Part shown: positions 11,426-22,136 of the stretch, piece after piece
Layout: every line of letters starts with the position of its first letter
How positions within the stretch are numbered: position 1 is the first letter of the stretch
Source of the DNA: Pardosa pseudoannulata
Taxonomy: Eukaryota; Arthropoda; Arachnida; Araneae; Lycosidae
Direction of reading: 5' to 3'
Length of the DNA: 64,000 nucleotides
Assembly: GCA_032207245.1 (NCBI GenBank)
Contig: CM063504.1
Coordinates: forward strand, 23,920,991 to 23,984,990
The notes under the pieces: model-generated
What the model saw: the letters and a program-made list of their open reading frames with translations, nothing else
The model's database searches: none
Told to the model about the DNA's origin: nothing
Made by a program: the position numbers and the translations under genes

Positions 11426-12140
11426 CAGTGATGGAAAAAATTATATAGCTGATAGAAAAATTTAGAAAAGTCACAAAGTAATGAAATTGTTGATAACGCC
11501 AATTCTATTTCCATTTGCATCATCGATATCGTAATAATAAGCATAAGCTGTATTTAGAAAAACGGAAGGGGGACCATAAATTGTGCTTATTTTTTACAGT
11601 CAAAGAAAAACAACTTGGAAAAAATTATAAAGCCGATGGTTCTGTCTTTATTTAACGTAATACTAGACTTGAGAAAGCAGGTCACCTTGAAAGTTTAGGT
11701 AAATGTAAATGTGTTAAGTGCATTCATTTTGTATTTGGTGTTTTTAATACAATTCCAAGGGGGAAAAAGTTATCCGATGATGAACAAATACAAATATTAA
11801 TGATGCAAGTACTTTGTGTGGTCTGATAGATTCTAAAAACAAGAGACTAGTCACTGTTATAAAAAAAGGGTCTCACATCTGATGGAATACATGCATCGAC
11901 TTTATAACTTTCTTTGTACAAAAATTTTGTACAAAACCAACTTTCTTTGTACAAAAAATTTTCTTAAGTCTATTAACCATTTGTTGACGTAGCTATTAAT
12001 GAATTTATTTTTTCCTTTAGTTCCTTGTAACATATAATATATATGTATATATATATATATATGAAATTTCATAAATGTCTTTTCTTTTGCTTTTTAATTA
12101 TATCATAATTTCAAGCGGCTTTACAATTTTTCCATCTCTG
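11426..12140 (+). mobile_element. Tc1-like element, decayed (715 bp), TA-flanked
   Basis: The left end CAGTGATGGAAAAAATTA and the right end read inward, CAGAGATGGAAAAATTG, are flanked by TA (11424-11425 and 12141-12142). A second copy of the terminal motif (TTGGAAAAAATTATAAAGCC) lies about 185 bp inside the left end in the same direction, the IR/DR arrangement known from some Tc1-like elements. The 715-bp length is about half of an autonomous Tc1, so the middle is deleted. Confidence 0.75.
11752..11826 (+). pseudogene. Tc1-like transposase, N-terminal fragment
   Basis: The frame beginning IPRGKKLSDDEQIQIL resembles the MPRGKKL...E..I start of Tc1-family transposases, the first helix-turn-helix of the DNA-binding region. 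It ends in a stop at 11824-11826 after ~24 codons, and the initiator ATG has become ATT. The DDE catalytic domain is not seen. The call depends on this short motif and on its position inside the TA-flanked element. Confidence 0.5.
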
Positions 12141-12142
12141 TA

Positions 12143-12762
12143 TAATGTATTTACTGTGAAATATTCAAATCAATATATGAAATACTTTACTAAAAGTGCG
12201 CACAAGTTGAAAATCCAAAAATGCATTTAAATATTTTTAGTTGGATTTTTTTTATAAACTATGATATTAAATGCAAATATTGTATAGTTTTACAGATTCT
12301 AATTCAAATATTTAATAAAATTTGTTTTGAATGATTCAAAAATGTCCAGAGATTTTAAAAATTTAAAATTTCAAAATTCGAGTTTTTGAAGGTTTATAGG
12401 GTATGTGTCCATTTATAGCGAAATTTACCTCCAATTTTCTATTACAGTGAAACAGAAAATTTAGGAAAAATATATTTATAATATCAATTTTTAATTTTTC
12501 TTTTCAGTTTTGTTTGAAATATTTGTTCCGTGATCCTACTAATTATTTTTTTTTGTTCCAATGTAGCAGGCGATACAGACATTATCCTAATGCTGACAGA
12601 GATCAAAAGAATAATAAACAAACAGTGACATATACAAAAGAACAAATCACAAGAAATGTATAAAAATAAAACATGGGAAGCACATAAATTATGAAATAAA
12701 CGTGTTCAAAGAGTCTGTGGCCTCCCAGTATCGGGAATAGACTAAGTTTTTCCGTGAGAGTT
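12143..12762. other. AT-rich stretch, nothing recognised
   Basis: No feature seen up to the start of the tandem duplication. About 12600-12760 may be continuous with the LINE remnant just to the right. Confidence 0.4.
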
Positions 12763-12835
12763 GAGCAGTCAAGGAGATGATCAGCATTCATTGCCACACT
12801 AGTACAACAGAGGGAGCAGGCAGGACTTTCCAAAT
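12750..12835 (-). pseudogene. Non-LTR retrotransposon C-terminal fragment (unit A)
   Basis: The minus-strand translation contains SPACSLCCTSVAMNADHLLD followed by C. The CxxC...HLLDC spacing resembles the Cys/His tail that follows the RNase H or reverse transcriptase region in many arthropod LINEs (C..C......EHLL.C). Only about 30 residues are convincing; downstream residues are unremarkable. The same fragment recurs in unit B. LINE clade not determined. Confidence 0.5.
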
Positions 12836-13144
12836 GAATTCTTCTTTAAAGCAAAGTAATGTTTCACCTTAGATAAAGCAAAGTAATGTTTTCAAATTAA
12901 AAGTAGAATGCTGATAAAATAATATATATTGTTACGAATTTGTTTAGTGAACCGTAAATTTAGCATGGGACTCTATGGGTATTTCGCCAAATTGGCGAGA
13001 TATCGGCTCGTTGGCGACAGTTTTGGCAACCTATTTTTGTCGCCAAGTTCATCGCCAAGTTCGTCGCCAAATGTTGACAAGTGTGGCATCACGTGACAAC
13101 TTCCGGTTCCAGTTTCTGGAATATTCCAGCAGTTTCTTTGGGCC

Positions 13145-13150
13145 TATATA
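13145..13150 (+). promoter_or_regulatory. TATA box of the solo LTR
   Basis: TATATA in GGCCTATATAAGGGACTGAG, about 95 bp before the AATAAA signal, fits a U3 promoter with a short R region. Transcription would start roughly 25-30 bp downstream and run to the right. Confidence 0.65.
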
Positions 13151-13239
13151 AGGGACTGAGTCCCAAAACGGTAAGTCGTTAAGTGGATCTCTCGATTGAC
13201 AGAGTACGCACAGTGTGTTGTATTTTTCAACTGATTGCT

Positions 13240-13245
13240 AATAAA
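13240..13245 (+). terminator. Polyadenylation signal of the solo LTR
   Basis: AATAAA in TTGCTAATAAATGATTG, located between the TATA box and the LTR 3' end as expected for an R/U5 boundary. Confidence 0.55.
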
Positions 13246-13780
13246 TGATTGTTTTCGTGCTGTAGTCTTTAAGTCTCTTCAATCCCCAAATCCAGCTTTT
13301 GAAGTTCGTAACAATATAATAGGACTTACAACATAAAATATTTAATAAAAGACATTTTGCTCCACAGATGTCCAGAAATTTTTAAAATGTAAAAATCGAA
13401 AAATAAAATTTTTGAATGAATTTCGAAGAGAACAAAGAACCAGGAATTTGATTTTGAAAAATATTTAATTTTAACTGTATTCTTATAATAAGCACAAATT
13501 ATGCTGTTACATAAAACATATAAGAGACTAAACCCCACAAGAAAAGAACTCTCAATTAAAATAATTAAACTGAAAAATTCAAGATTTTTCCCATAAAAAT
13601 AGATTTGTCTTAAAGCATTCTTAAAATGATCCTAACACTGTATTAAAACTAATTATTTTAAATTTGACTGTAAATTTAGCTTGTATATAGAGACAAAACT
13701 GAGTATTGATTTTTACTTACGTTAAATAAATTTATTTAAGACATTCTTTTCAAATTATACACAGTTTTAGCAATTTAGAG

Positions 13781-13856
13781 CTGAGCAGTCAAGGAGATGA
13801 TCAGCATTCATCGCCACACCAGTAAGGCAGAAGGTGCAGGCAGGACTATCCAAATC
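13781..13856 (-). pseudogene. Non-LTR retrotransposon C-terminal fragment (unit B)
   Basis: The minus strand reads DSPACTFCLTGVAMNADHLL then DCS, the duplicate of the fragment at 12750-12835. The coding match begins almost at the unit boundary, so the duplication started inside the LINE remnant. Several amino-acid differences from unit A show independent decay. Confidence 0.5.
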
Positions 13857-13867
13857 AATTCTTTAAT

Positions 13868-14050
13868 GGTTTGGTTTGGTTTGGTTTGGAGTGCTACGAT
13901 CTACTTTTTGCAACATGAGGGCTAATGAGACCGGGACCTACAGCTTAAAGCCGATTCCGAACGGCTACGAACATCCATGCCACTGTGGGATTCGAACCCA
14001 CGAACTCCGGTACCGAAGGCCAGCACCCTAACCAATCGGCCATCGTTCAG
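13868..14050 (-). mobile_element. tRNA-derived SINE, full length
   Basis: Minus strand, with head (slightly mutated), B box GGTTCGAATCCC, both conserved blocks and a tail of four CAAAC-like units. The target duplication is TCAATTCTT (13855-13863 and 14052-14060), possibly extending to TTTAA with a 3-bp gap. Unit A of the tandem duplication shows the empty site near 12836-12848. Confidence 0.92.
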
Positions 14051-14582
14051 TTCAATTCTTCTTTAAAGAAAGATAGTGCTCCCCTAAATTAAAAGTAGAA
14101 TGCTTATAAAATAATATATATAATAGGAGTTACAACATAAAATATTTAATAAAAGCCATTTTGCTCCAGTAATGTCCAGAGATTTTTTAAAATATAAAAA
14201 TCGAAAAACCAAATTTTTGAAAAAAAAATTGAAGAGAACAAAGAAACAGAAATTTAATTTTGAAAAATATTTAATTTTAACTGTATTCTTATAATAAGCA
14301 CAAATTATGCTGTTACATAAAACATATAAGAGACTAAACCCCACAAGAAAAGAACTCTCAATTAAAATAATTAAACTGAAAAATTCAAGATTTTTCCCAT
14401 AAAAGTTGATTTGTCTTAAAGCATTCTTAAAATGATCCTAACACTGTATTTTAACCAACTATTTTAATTTTTTACTGTGAATTTAGCGTGTTTATAGAAA
14501 GAAAACTAAGTATCGATTTTCACTTACGTTAAACAAATTTATTTAAGACATTTATTTCAAATTATACAGTGTATTAGCAATT

Positions 14583-15774
14583 TGTTTTCATTGTATCACT
14601 GCATTAAACTCCCTGAACTAGAGAAAATGCTTCATTTGAATGAAGCATACCCAGTTTTGGAAAAAACACATTTATGGACAATATCTAAAAGTAAATTCGA
14701 CAAAGATTGAGAAATAAACAATGAATCTTGAAACATTTTGAAGTACCAAACTCAATACCGAAAATTCAAACAAGAAAATTGCATTTTAAGGATTTAAGGT
14801 AATAAAATCCTTTTATGGAAATATAAATGGATGGCCAAAATAAGGTTTTAGTGAAGTAAATTAACATTCGATAAGTTTCTACATGGTTATGAAACATATT
14901 TCTAGCTTGACTTTTCCAAGACAAAAATCATTATTGGCCGAATTCAGTCATTCTTGTCCCCTTCATTCATGTTAGCATAAAATATGGTTTATAAGTAAAA
15001 TATGAAACAGAATGCATTTTTTTAAATTTAAAAGTCGTCGAAGCCAGTGCTTATTTTATAAAGCAGAAAAATAGTAAAAAAGTATGTTCCCATGATAAGA
15101 TTATTGATGGTATAAAATTTAAAATGAATATTAAATTAGTGCTATTTATATTAACTTTTTCTTCCCCTGTATGTATAAAGAATCTTCTTCATTTTTTAAA
15201 CAAAGTTTTTATTATATTTTTAACTAGTATTTAGCAGGCTTCAGAAAAGCAGAAACTCAAAATGCCCAAATGAGAGTAACCATATCTCATTGCTACATAA
15301 AGAAATGTAATTTTTATTCCAAGACAAAAATTGATAAATATGTTGCTTTAAAACAATATGAAATAATCTTAAGTTAATCTTTTGATTAAAAAAATATTTG
15401 GATAAGAGGAAATATTTATATGTTAATACTGTGATAGGAAGATAAAATTGTGTCAGCTAAAACTCCTATATTAAAGTAGTAGCACTGTTATATGTTGCAT
15501 CTTTATTAACGTATTTAACACACATTTACAGTTAAGAATAAAACAGAAGGTTGCAAATTAGAACATAATTACAAAAACTGTACTGAAAGGATATATACAA
15601 CACCTTCCCTTTTACGAAAGTTTCTTACCTTGATGCAAAACTAAATCTTTTTGGGAGTTTAATTCCTCTATCATATCGGATGGCATATGATTTCACATTT
15701 TTTTGATCATTTAAGTTGAAAAGCAACATTTTCAATAGAATTTGAAGATGATTCTAATCCGAGGAGAAATATTG
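14583..15774. other. 1.2 kb AT-rich, nothing recognised
   Basis: Only a small 10-bp stem (ATGCTTCATT...AATGAAGCAT near 14630-14650) stands out. No open frame or repeat boundary. Confidence 0.4.
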
Positions 15775-16065
15775 TTGTGGACGAATACATTTTTAATTCC
15801 TGCTGTTAAGAACAGTAGGAAATTATCGTAGAATTCATAACAGAATTAAAAATGCTCGTAATACATTGCGAGTATGGAGATCAAAGTGAAAGTATCGCTA
15901 GAGATCGCATTGTACTTGTGTTACTGATAAACTGTTGCAAGAAAGATTAAGAGTACGAGATTTAACCCCCTAAAAGACTATCAACATCTGTAGAGCTTCA
16001 TAATTAAGTAAGAAACAATCCAAATTATTGCTCTGAAAACCAGAAATAACATTTTAACATCAAAA
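15775..16065 (+). pseudogene. LTR-retrotransposon (Gypsy-type) gag fragment, frameshifted
   Basis: One frame reads FITELKMLVIHCEYGDQSES followed by IARDRIVL; after a +1 shift near 15930 the next frame reads LQERLRVRDLT, then KTINICRAS and LSKKQSK. Together this follows the order found in arthropod Gypsy gag proteins (TELk.La..CEyG...e.lirDRiV.Gi.d..LqerLLr..dLTL.kAi.iCra.E). At least four in-frame stops and one frameshift make it non-functional. No protease or reverse transcriptase was found downstream, though 16066-16300 may be a more decayed continuation. Confidence 0.7.
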
Positions 16066-16545
16066 CGAACTGTCAAGGTTCTCGAAAACCAAACTAAAAG
16101 GCATGCCATTGACTAATAAATTTTCTGCCGGTAAAACCGGAATGAAAATATGTTGATGCTCATAATAGCAGTGGAAGTGGCATACATGCTGATCTTAGTG
16201 GTTCTATTCCTAAGACCACTAGGCACAAGAAGCACATCAGTGAATACAAAAGCCTAAATTTTCAGTAAAATGGATAATAAAGTATAGATGTCTGAAATGG
16301 AGTCATTAGTCTGAGAATAATTGTGGTCTATTTATATTACAATGCATGAGCTGTGCTATAAAATTTTTCAGATGATTCTGAGAAAATATTGTAACGTTAA
16401 ACTGTATTCAAATATTTTAACATTAATAAATTTAATTTTTTTAAATTAAGATTCTAGTGATAATATTTATAGTTTATGAACTTTTAAATATTATACTTTT
16501 CAGTATAATATTTAGATTAAATTTTACAATCAAGTTTTAAAAATC

Positions 16546-16680
16546 AGTCTGGTTTGGAACGCCATGGTCAGTTTTTCCAACATTAGAACTTTATAGACAA
16601 AAGCCTACTGCTTAAAGCATATTCCAAACGACTATGAATATCTATGCCTGTTATGGGAATTCTCCTGAACTTAATACCAA
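16546..16680 (-). mobile_element. tRNA-derived SINE, strongly decayed
   Basis: Starts TCTGGTTTGGAACGCCATGG and keeps the GCTTAAAGC and ATTCCAAACGACTATGAATATC landmarks of the SINE at the right spacing, on the minus strand, with perhaps 65-70 percent identity. The head is barely visible. Confidence 0.6.
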
Positions 16681-17088
16681 AAAGGAGCTCAATTAAATAT
16701 AAACTTTGTGAATGTTACGCATAACACATCACCGCCATATAATTGGCCAGATATCTCCGTGTGGGCCAATGTCTTCCTTTGACAGTTTTCAAAAGAATTA
16801 CTGTTTAATTTCGATCTTCGTTGATTTCCTTAAAATCCGATTCCATTGAAGCAGCCTATCTCAGTTGCAGTCTTCCCTGCTTTCAAGTTCCAATGGGTTT
16901 TAAATAATAGTATAATTTTTGTAACATTGTCATCACACATTTTGATCAAGTGGAACATTTAATTCATTCCATTTATTCATTCCTTTATTTATTTATTTAT
17001 CTATTTATTGCATTTTAGGATGGTAGTCCCGAACTTGCTTCTGTAGATTTACTGCTGTGGATTGCTGTTGTGATGCTCTGATCAACAG
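16681..17088. other. Nothing recognised; short TTTA microsatellite
   Basis: TTTA/TCTA repeats at about 16980-17010. No other structure. Confidence 0.4.
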
Positions 17089-17092
17089 TTAA

Positions 17093-17650
17093 CACATGTG
17101 TGCGGGTACATTTCGCAGCGGAATTGTACCGGGAGCGGGCATTTTGCGCGTAAATCTAGTTATTCAGTTAAATCTCAATAGATCGAAAATTATTTAATTT
17201 TTCATCCAACTTTTCGTATTTTATAGTGAAATATATAAACAAATATATAAATAGAAATATATAAATAACAACCATAAGATTTTTGTAAGCAAAAAACATA
17301 TTTTTAGTGGATAAATTTATAATAGTATCGTAAATATGAAAAATCAAAAAGAAATAGTAATATATAGTTTTAATTTTTTCGAATTATGTTATATATAAAC
17401 ATTTTGACATTATAAAAAAATGAAAAGAGCATTCATAAAACTAATAATGTAAAAACTAGTTTTTATTTGTCTAAATTTTTTCAAAATCTATGTAGTAGAC
17501 AAGAACATTCGGTTTCGTTTTCCTGTATATGCCGTTATTTTTGTACCCATAAACAAACCATGTTGTTACACTAACCATTACTAGTAAGTGTCCCGCGCTC
17601 AAGTACCAATCGTTAGAAAACGTACTAGTGCGTGTCTCGCATACAATGTG
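17093..17650 (+). mobile_element. piggyBac-like MITE, family C, copy 1 (558 bp)
   Basis: TTAA at 17089-17092 and 17651-17654. The left end is CACATGTGTGCGGGTAC; the right end read inward is CACATTGTATGCGAGACACG. It aligns throughout with 57809-58411 (same orientation) and 55708-56226 (opposite), sharing AATTGTACCGGGAGC, GTAGACAAGAACATTCGG and AACAAACCATGTTGTTACAC. No coding capacity. Confidence 0.88.
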
Positions 17651-17654
17651 TTAA

Positions 17655-19011
17655 TAAATTTCCGGATGGCTTCGATTGGATCGAATCTAATAGACTTTAA
17701 GCATTTTATGATATCCGGCTGTTTCTGAGACATGCATAACTCAAAAAAGTATCTCCTCCTCCAAATTTTGTTTCTTATTATACCACCAAAAATACTCTAG
17801 TTGTTTTCCCCTTTAAAAAGTTCAATATGCTTTTCCCCCAGGTAAGTTGTCTTGCAGGTCTCAAAAGTATATATCTAAACAGGTCTAATACAAGTTCTAC
17901 AAACTCATGAATGTATTTCTTGAAAAAAATTTAGATTTATTCATATTCTAAGCCTTTATTGTCCAGATAAAGTCAATTCTAAATTTATGGACATATTTTG
18001 TTTTCAGTCTAATAATTGATCCAAAGATTTTAAAATATTTATTTACACTTTCAGATTTAGAAGAATTTTAAAATAGAAATATTTTTTCTCCTCATTTATC
18101 AATAAGCACATTTGACTTGTTGCCAACGTAAGGGTAATAAATGGCATTTTTAGAGCAAGAAGAGTTTCATAATCATATCGGTGTCATCAGCATACATATG
18201 TCAAAAGTTGTAATGATCTGGAAAGAATACGTCACTCCTATTAATGTTTGAATCCCAAATGACGCTCTTAAGAGCTATAGATTCCTAATACAAGATTTAT
18301 AAATATTAGCAAAGTTCAGTTGAGCAGTATGGAATTTAATGGCCCTGAGTTCTCTTGGGTCATATTGTTACAAATTGCTAAAAACTTAAACCAATAGCAA
18401 AAAGTAAAAAATAAAATACTTTTACCTTTTGAATTCCGCTAGTCAAACAAAAGGTAATTACAAGTAAAAATGTTTTAAGACAGAGAAATGGTGAGACCAG
18501 TGTGAGCAAATATAAGCATAAAAATAATTTTTTAAGAAATCGAACAGATTTAATATGTTGAATTTAAAAGCAAGAAATTCGTATAGTGGGATGCCAGTTT
18601 AGGTACAATGATAATGAAAGTTTGGACACTCTACGACAAAGTTTCTTGAACTTTGGGTCATAACCTTAATTGAGGTGACGTGACCTGCAGCAGTGGTCGC
18701 CAAAAATTTTAGCAATTAGGATATTTTTTTAACTTATTATAAAAATTTTACATTACCAAGTATTTTTACACAATGTATCTCAAAAGAAATACAGACAATA
18801 CAGACAAGAAAACACGGAGAACGTTTCAAATCATTTTTTTTTTTGTAATAGGATATATTTATTATTAGAGTCAATGTTTAAATTACACAAGTAATTGAAT
18901 TTATTTTTTCTTTTGCATTATATTTTTAAGTTTGTTAATTTGCCGAATTAAAAGGTGTTCCAACAATCCCTAGTGCATTCATATGTGAAAAATTTGGTGG
19001 TCCAGAAGCAT
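17655..19011. other. 1.36 kb AT-rich, nothing recognised
   Basis: No open frames over 60 codons, no terminal repeats and no SINE landmarks were found. Confidence 0.4.
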
Positions 19012-19055
19012 GTGTATGTATGAATGTGTGTGTATGTGTGTGTGTGTGTGTGTGA
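19012..19055. repeat. (TG)n microsatellite
   Basis: TGTGTATGTATGAATG leading into a run of about ten TG units near 19036-19054. Confidence 0.9.
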
Positions 19056-19479
19056 TGTACATAATATACTCACATAAAATTTCTATATTTATATATTTCT
19101 ATATTATTAGCATTTGCCCGTATCTGACACGGGCAAAATTCAAAATAAACATGCAATCACATTATTTACACTTTGTTTGAGTAACAATTTTTTTTATAAC
19201 TTTTAACTCTTTTTCCACTGTAGTCACCCCCTCCCCCAGATCTAAAATTGCAAAAAAATAATTTATTCTATACCAATATATTTTTTTCAGTCATAAAATG
19301 TATCAGTTTTTTATCAGTTTTTCCGAAAAAAATTCGTGCTTTAAGGGGTTAAATAGTATTCTTTCTTATATAATTTGTGAAAAATAAATTAATGTTTTGT
19401 TATAGGCTTTTGTCTTCTTGAAGAGAAAAATTATCTTGCTATAAAAAACTGAGACTTAAAAAGCATTTTCACTTTAAGG
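19056..19479. other. AT-rich stretch with possible TTAA remnant
   Basis: TTAACTCTTTTTCCACTG near 19204 and CTTTAAGGGGTTAA near 19340 could be the ends of a small piggyBac-like MITE (~140 bp). The inverted match beyond the first bases is too weak to call. Confidence 0.25.
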
Positions 19480-19930
19480 TAATATACAGTGATGATCGAC
19501 CAATTGCTAGAAACTGATGCACAAGTACATTCAGATATTTGGAGCGCATATATGCCTCGCACTATTTGCGTACGCCATTCTGATTTAGGGGGAGTAATAT
19601 TCTAAACCCATAATGTCTCAGGAAGAAATTGCAGTTAGTCCGAAGTGGCAGGGAGCCTCTTGACCTCCATCGGAGAGATTATGGCAAAAGGTGCGGTTGT
19701 GGGAAGACGCTTCCTAGGTCACTCACCCGAAATATAAGAGTGATAGTAGGATATCTTCTGCATAGCCGAGTGATATTAGAAACAGTTAATTGTGCAATAA
19801 ATAGAAATTTTGGGAATGGAATAAGGTCAGCAGGAAAAGGGATGGGCTGAGGTTTAAACGAAATTACAATGAAAGTTAAGTGGTTTAAATACGGACTTTC
19901 TCTCCCGCAGTCTCACGAGGGGTAGGAGGA
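19480..19930. other. GC-richer unassigned stretch
   Basis: About 19600-19850 is richer in G and C than its surroundings and holds a 73-codon plus-strand frame (19629-19850, MQLVRSGREPLDLHRRDYGK start). I recognise no domain. It may be an exapted or decayed transposon piece; I do not call it a gene. Confidence 0.3.
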
Positions 19931-20561
19931 AAGTCAAATTGACAACGAAACTTATGTTTTATGCAGTATTTAACTTATGACGAGAGTGCTTCATAAACTT
20001 AAGAGCGGTTTTTATTGAATTACGCACTTCCTCATTATAGATGTATTCTCAAAAGGCTTTTTTTATATATTGCTCATCGTAACTCTTTTTTATAAAGACC
20101 CATCCTTATTCTTCACCAGAATAAATTAACAGTTTTTATTGTATATTGCTAATGACTACACATAAAATGAAAAGCAAAATTAATGTGATAATCAAATATC
20201 TATGTTTTCATCCCCGTTAAAAGTCTTTCATTTGTAATATTAAATAAACATTTATCGTTTAAACATCTTAACATAGGACCTAACACAAAAACTGCATTAA
20301 ATAACCTGCATATTGTTTGTTAATTACATGAATAAGTTTTCCCAATGCACAATTAAAAGTTTTGTATGTTTATTATTCATTCATTCATTTCAGCTAATTG
20401 ATTTCTTTGTATGATAAGGAAAAGCTCTAAATTATGCGCTAAAACCATTACTCCTTTTCTCTTTTCAATTTCTTAAACGTTTGTTTAAATGTAAAAATGT
20501 ATACTTGTTTAAGTCCCATTCTTATATATAAGTAAGACCTCGAGAGTATAGATATATATGT
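19931..20561. other. AT-rich stretch, nothing recognised
   Basis: No repeats or frames of note. Confidence 0.4.
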
Positions 20562-20785
20562 GACAAACTATATATCTGAAAATGAAATATATATCAATAT
20601 TTATCTGAAATATATAACAATCAACATATATCTGAAATATATCAATATATATCTGAAATATATAACAATCAACATATATCTGAAATATAACAATATATAT
20701 CCGAAATATATAACAATCAATATATATCTGAAATATATCAATAGATATCTGAAATATATAACAATCAACATATATCTGAAAACAT
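20562..20785. repeat. Minisatellite, ~48-bp composite unit
   Basis: Alternates a ~27-bp subunit (CTGAAATATATAACAATCAA plus CATATAT) with a ~21-bp subunit (CTGAAATATATCAATATATA plus T), giving a 48-bp higher-order period repeated about 4.5 times. Because 48 is a multiple of three and the unit lacks stops, long frames open on both strands (20509-20874 minus, 20560-20814 plus); these are repeat artefacts. Confidence 0.9.
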
Positions 20786-21132
20786 ATTTGCATGTATGTA
20801 TATGCTATGTATAATTGTTTGTACTCGTTTAAAGATTTATATAATGTATGTAGCTTATAGATTTTCGATATCATACAAAGAAATCAATTAGTTAAAATGA
20901 ATGTATAAATAATAAATATCCAACACGTTTAATTACGTTTTGTGAAGACATATTCGTCTAATTTATGATTTAAATATTGTAACATTCTATATTACAATAT
21001 ATTGTATAGTATACTGTATAGTACTTTACAGTATATTCTACATTATAAAAACTAGCTTATCTTCAAAATGTAGCATTTTCTGTCAGATTCTTCTAAGTTC
21101 CAAAATAATGCAACACTGCATGCGTTTGTTCT
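20786..21132. other. AT-rich stretch, nothing recognised
   Basis: Contains TATAGTATACTGTATAGTAC-type simple sequence near 21005-21040. Nothing else. Confidence 0.4.
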
Positions 21133-21144
21133 CTATTCTATTGC

Positions 21145-21312
21145 TGCCGAACGATGGCCGATTGGTTAGGATGCTTGCCTTCGGTGCCAGAGTTAGTGGG
21201 TTCGAAACCCACTGTGGCATTGATGTTCGTAGCCGTTCGGGAAGCAGTAGGTCCCGGTCTCAGTAGCCCTTGTGTTGCAAAAAGTAGACCTAACACTCCA
21301 AACCAAACCAAA
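21145..21312 (+). mobile_element. tRNA-derived SINE with target duplication and internal deletion
   Basis: Plus strand from GCCGAACGATGGCCGATTGG to the CAAAC tail. A deletion of about 15 bp removes the AATCGGCTTTAAGC segment after GTAGCCGTTCGG. CTATTCTATT is duplicated at 21133-21142 and 21313-21322. Confidence 0.92.
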
Positions 21313-21323
21313 CTATTCTATTA

Positions 21324-22136
21324 CTAGCATATAGCCCATCATATGACGAGATCGATAAAATTGTTAATTTTCCAGAATTGTAAAGTACCCTATAAGGCAG
21401 ATAAAAAAAATGGTTTGTTTTTTTGGTTGAGAATTATCTGGTACATGCTCAATAATTTGTCTATCTTTATACTCCTTTAAAGTCTCCCGACAGTGTGAAT
21501 GCAGTTTGGAATCATGTTGAATGCATTTAGAAAGGTAATTCAAAATTTTCTTAGATACGTCGAAATTATCGTTAAGTTCTTACCATTTTTTTTCCACAGT
21601 AATTAATGGAAGTAAAGGAATGAAACTATCATTTCTACTAAACACTGGAGGTAGATAGAATTTGTTGTTAATACCTGTGATAAAATTTTCATTGCAACAA
21701 AAATAATTTATGATTAAATTTAAAATTATCACATATGTACCTAATCTATTATTTAAGCTAAATATAAAAGAAAATTATTTACGTAATATCTAAGTTTAGT
21801 GATAAAACGTATGAAAATAATGCAGACGATATTTAAATAATTTAAAATAAGAAATGATTAAATGAGATGGTTAAAGGAATGACGTCATAATGCTAGAAAA
21901 ATATCTTTTTACCTATTTATTATGTGATAAATTGATAAATTTAATCGCCTGGTCTTAACGGGGGAAATAAGGCTTGAAATAATGGCATTAAATGCTAGAA
22001 AAGGGTGGAAGGGATGGATTTCGAACGTTGCTAACCCTAAGTCATCCAGAATTCAATACGAATGCCTGTATCCGTTCCAGACACAACCGCTTCATAAATT
22101 CGAGGACAGACGGACAGATAACTTAGGCTATAATTA
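21324..22136 (+). repeat. Dispersed ~0.8-kb repeat, family D, copy 1
   Basis: Begins near TACTAGCATATAGCCCATC and ends near GACGGACAGATAACTTAGGC. Collinear with 22137-23145 and, inverted, with 49420-49862. Landmarks: TTTTCCAGAATTGTAAAGTAC, TGTACCTAAtCTATTATTTAAG-type sequence, AATAATGCAGACG and AAAGGAATGACGTCATAATG. The first two copies are head-to-tail, and their junction makes a short GGCTATA...TATAGCC palindrome. No coding frame. The tail (CAGACGGACAGA) resembles those of some non-LTR retrotransposons, but class is unresolved. Confidence 0.8.

Larger units (their letters stand above)
12930..13313 (+). mobile_element. Solo LTR (384 bp) with 4-bp target duplication
   Basis: Begins TGTTACGAATTTG and ends GTTCGTAACA, so TG...CA termini sit in a longer inverted TGTTACGAA/TTCGTAACA. 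ATAT is duplicated at 12926-12929 and 13314-13317, and the paralogous unit B (about 14112-14130) has the exact empty site. Internal LTR signals in order: a cluster of TTGGCGA/TCGCCAA motifs (12984-13070), a TATA box (13145-13150) and AATAAA (13240-13245). No internal region remains, so it arose by LTR-LTR recombination. A Gypsy-type origin is likely from the termini and short duplication, but not proven. Confidence 0.9.
12763..14582. repeat. Tandem duplication with a different transposon in each copy
   Basis: Unit A (12763-~13777) and unit B (~13778-14582) both start GAGCAGTCAAGGAGATGATC and end near TTAGCAATTT. Without insertions each unit is roughly 0.63 kb, about 88-92 percent alike. Unit A carries a 384-bp solo LTR (12930-13313); unit B carries a SINE (13868-14050). 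Neither insertion is in the other unit, so both came after the duplication. Matching minus-strand frames at 13326-13538 and 14084-14344 (MGFSLLYVLCNSIICAYYKN) exist only because the DNA is duplicated; I do not call them genes. Confidence 0.92.

Noticed and set aside
13326..14344. Two matching minus-strand frames beginning MGFSLLYVLCNSIICAYYKN
   Set aside because: They match because the DNA is tandemly duplicated; their 3' halves diverge with indels, showing no coding constraint.
19204..19350. Small TTAA-flanked MITE
   Set aside because: The ends share only CYCYTT-type sequence after TTAA, too weak in this composition.
20509..20874. 121-codon (minus) and 84-codon (plus) repeat-rich frames
   Set aside because: Both come from the 48-bp minisatellite unit, read on opposite strands.
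21145..21225. tRNA gene
   Set aside because: A and B boxes are present, but the stems do not pair as a functional tRNA, and the sequence continues into the SINE body with target duplications.
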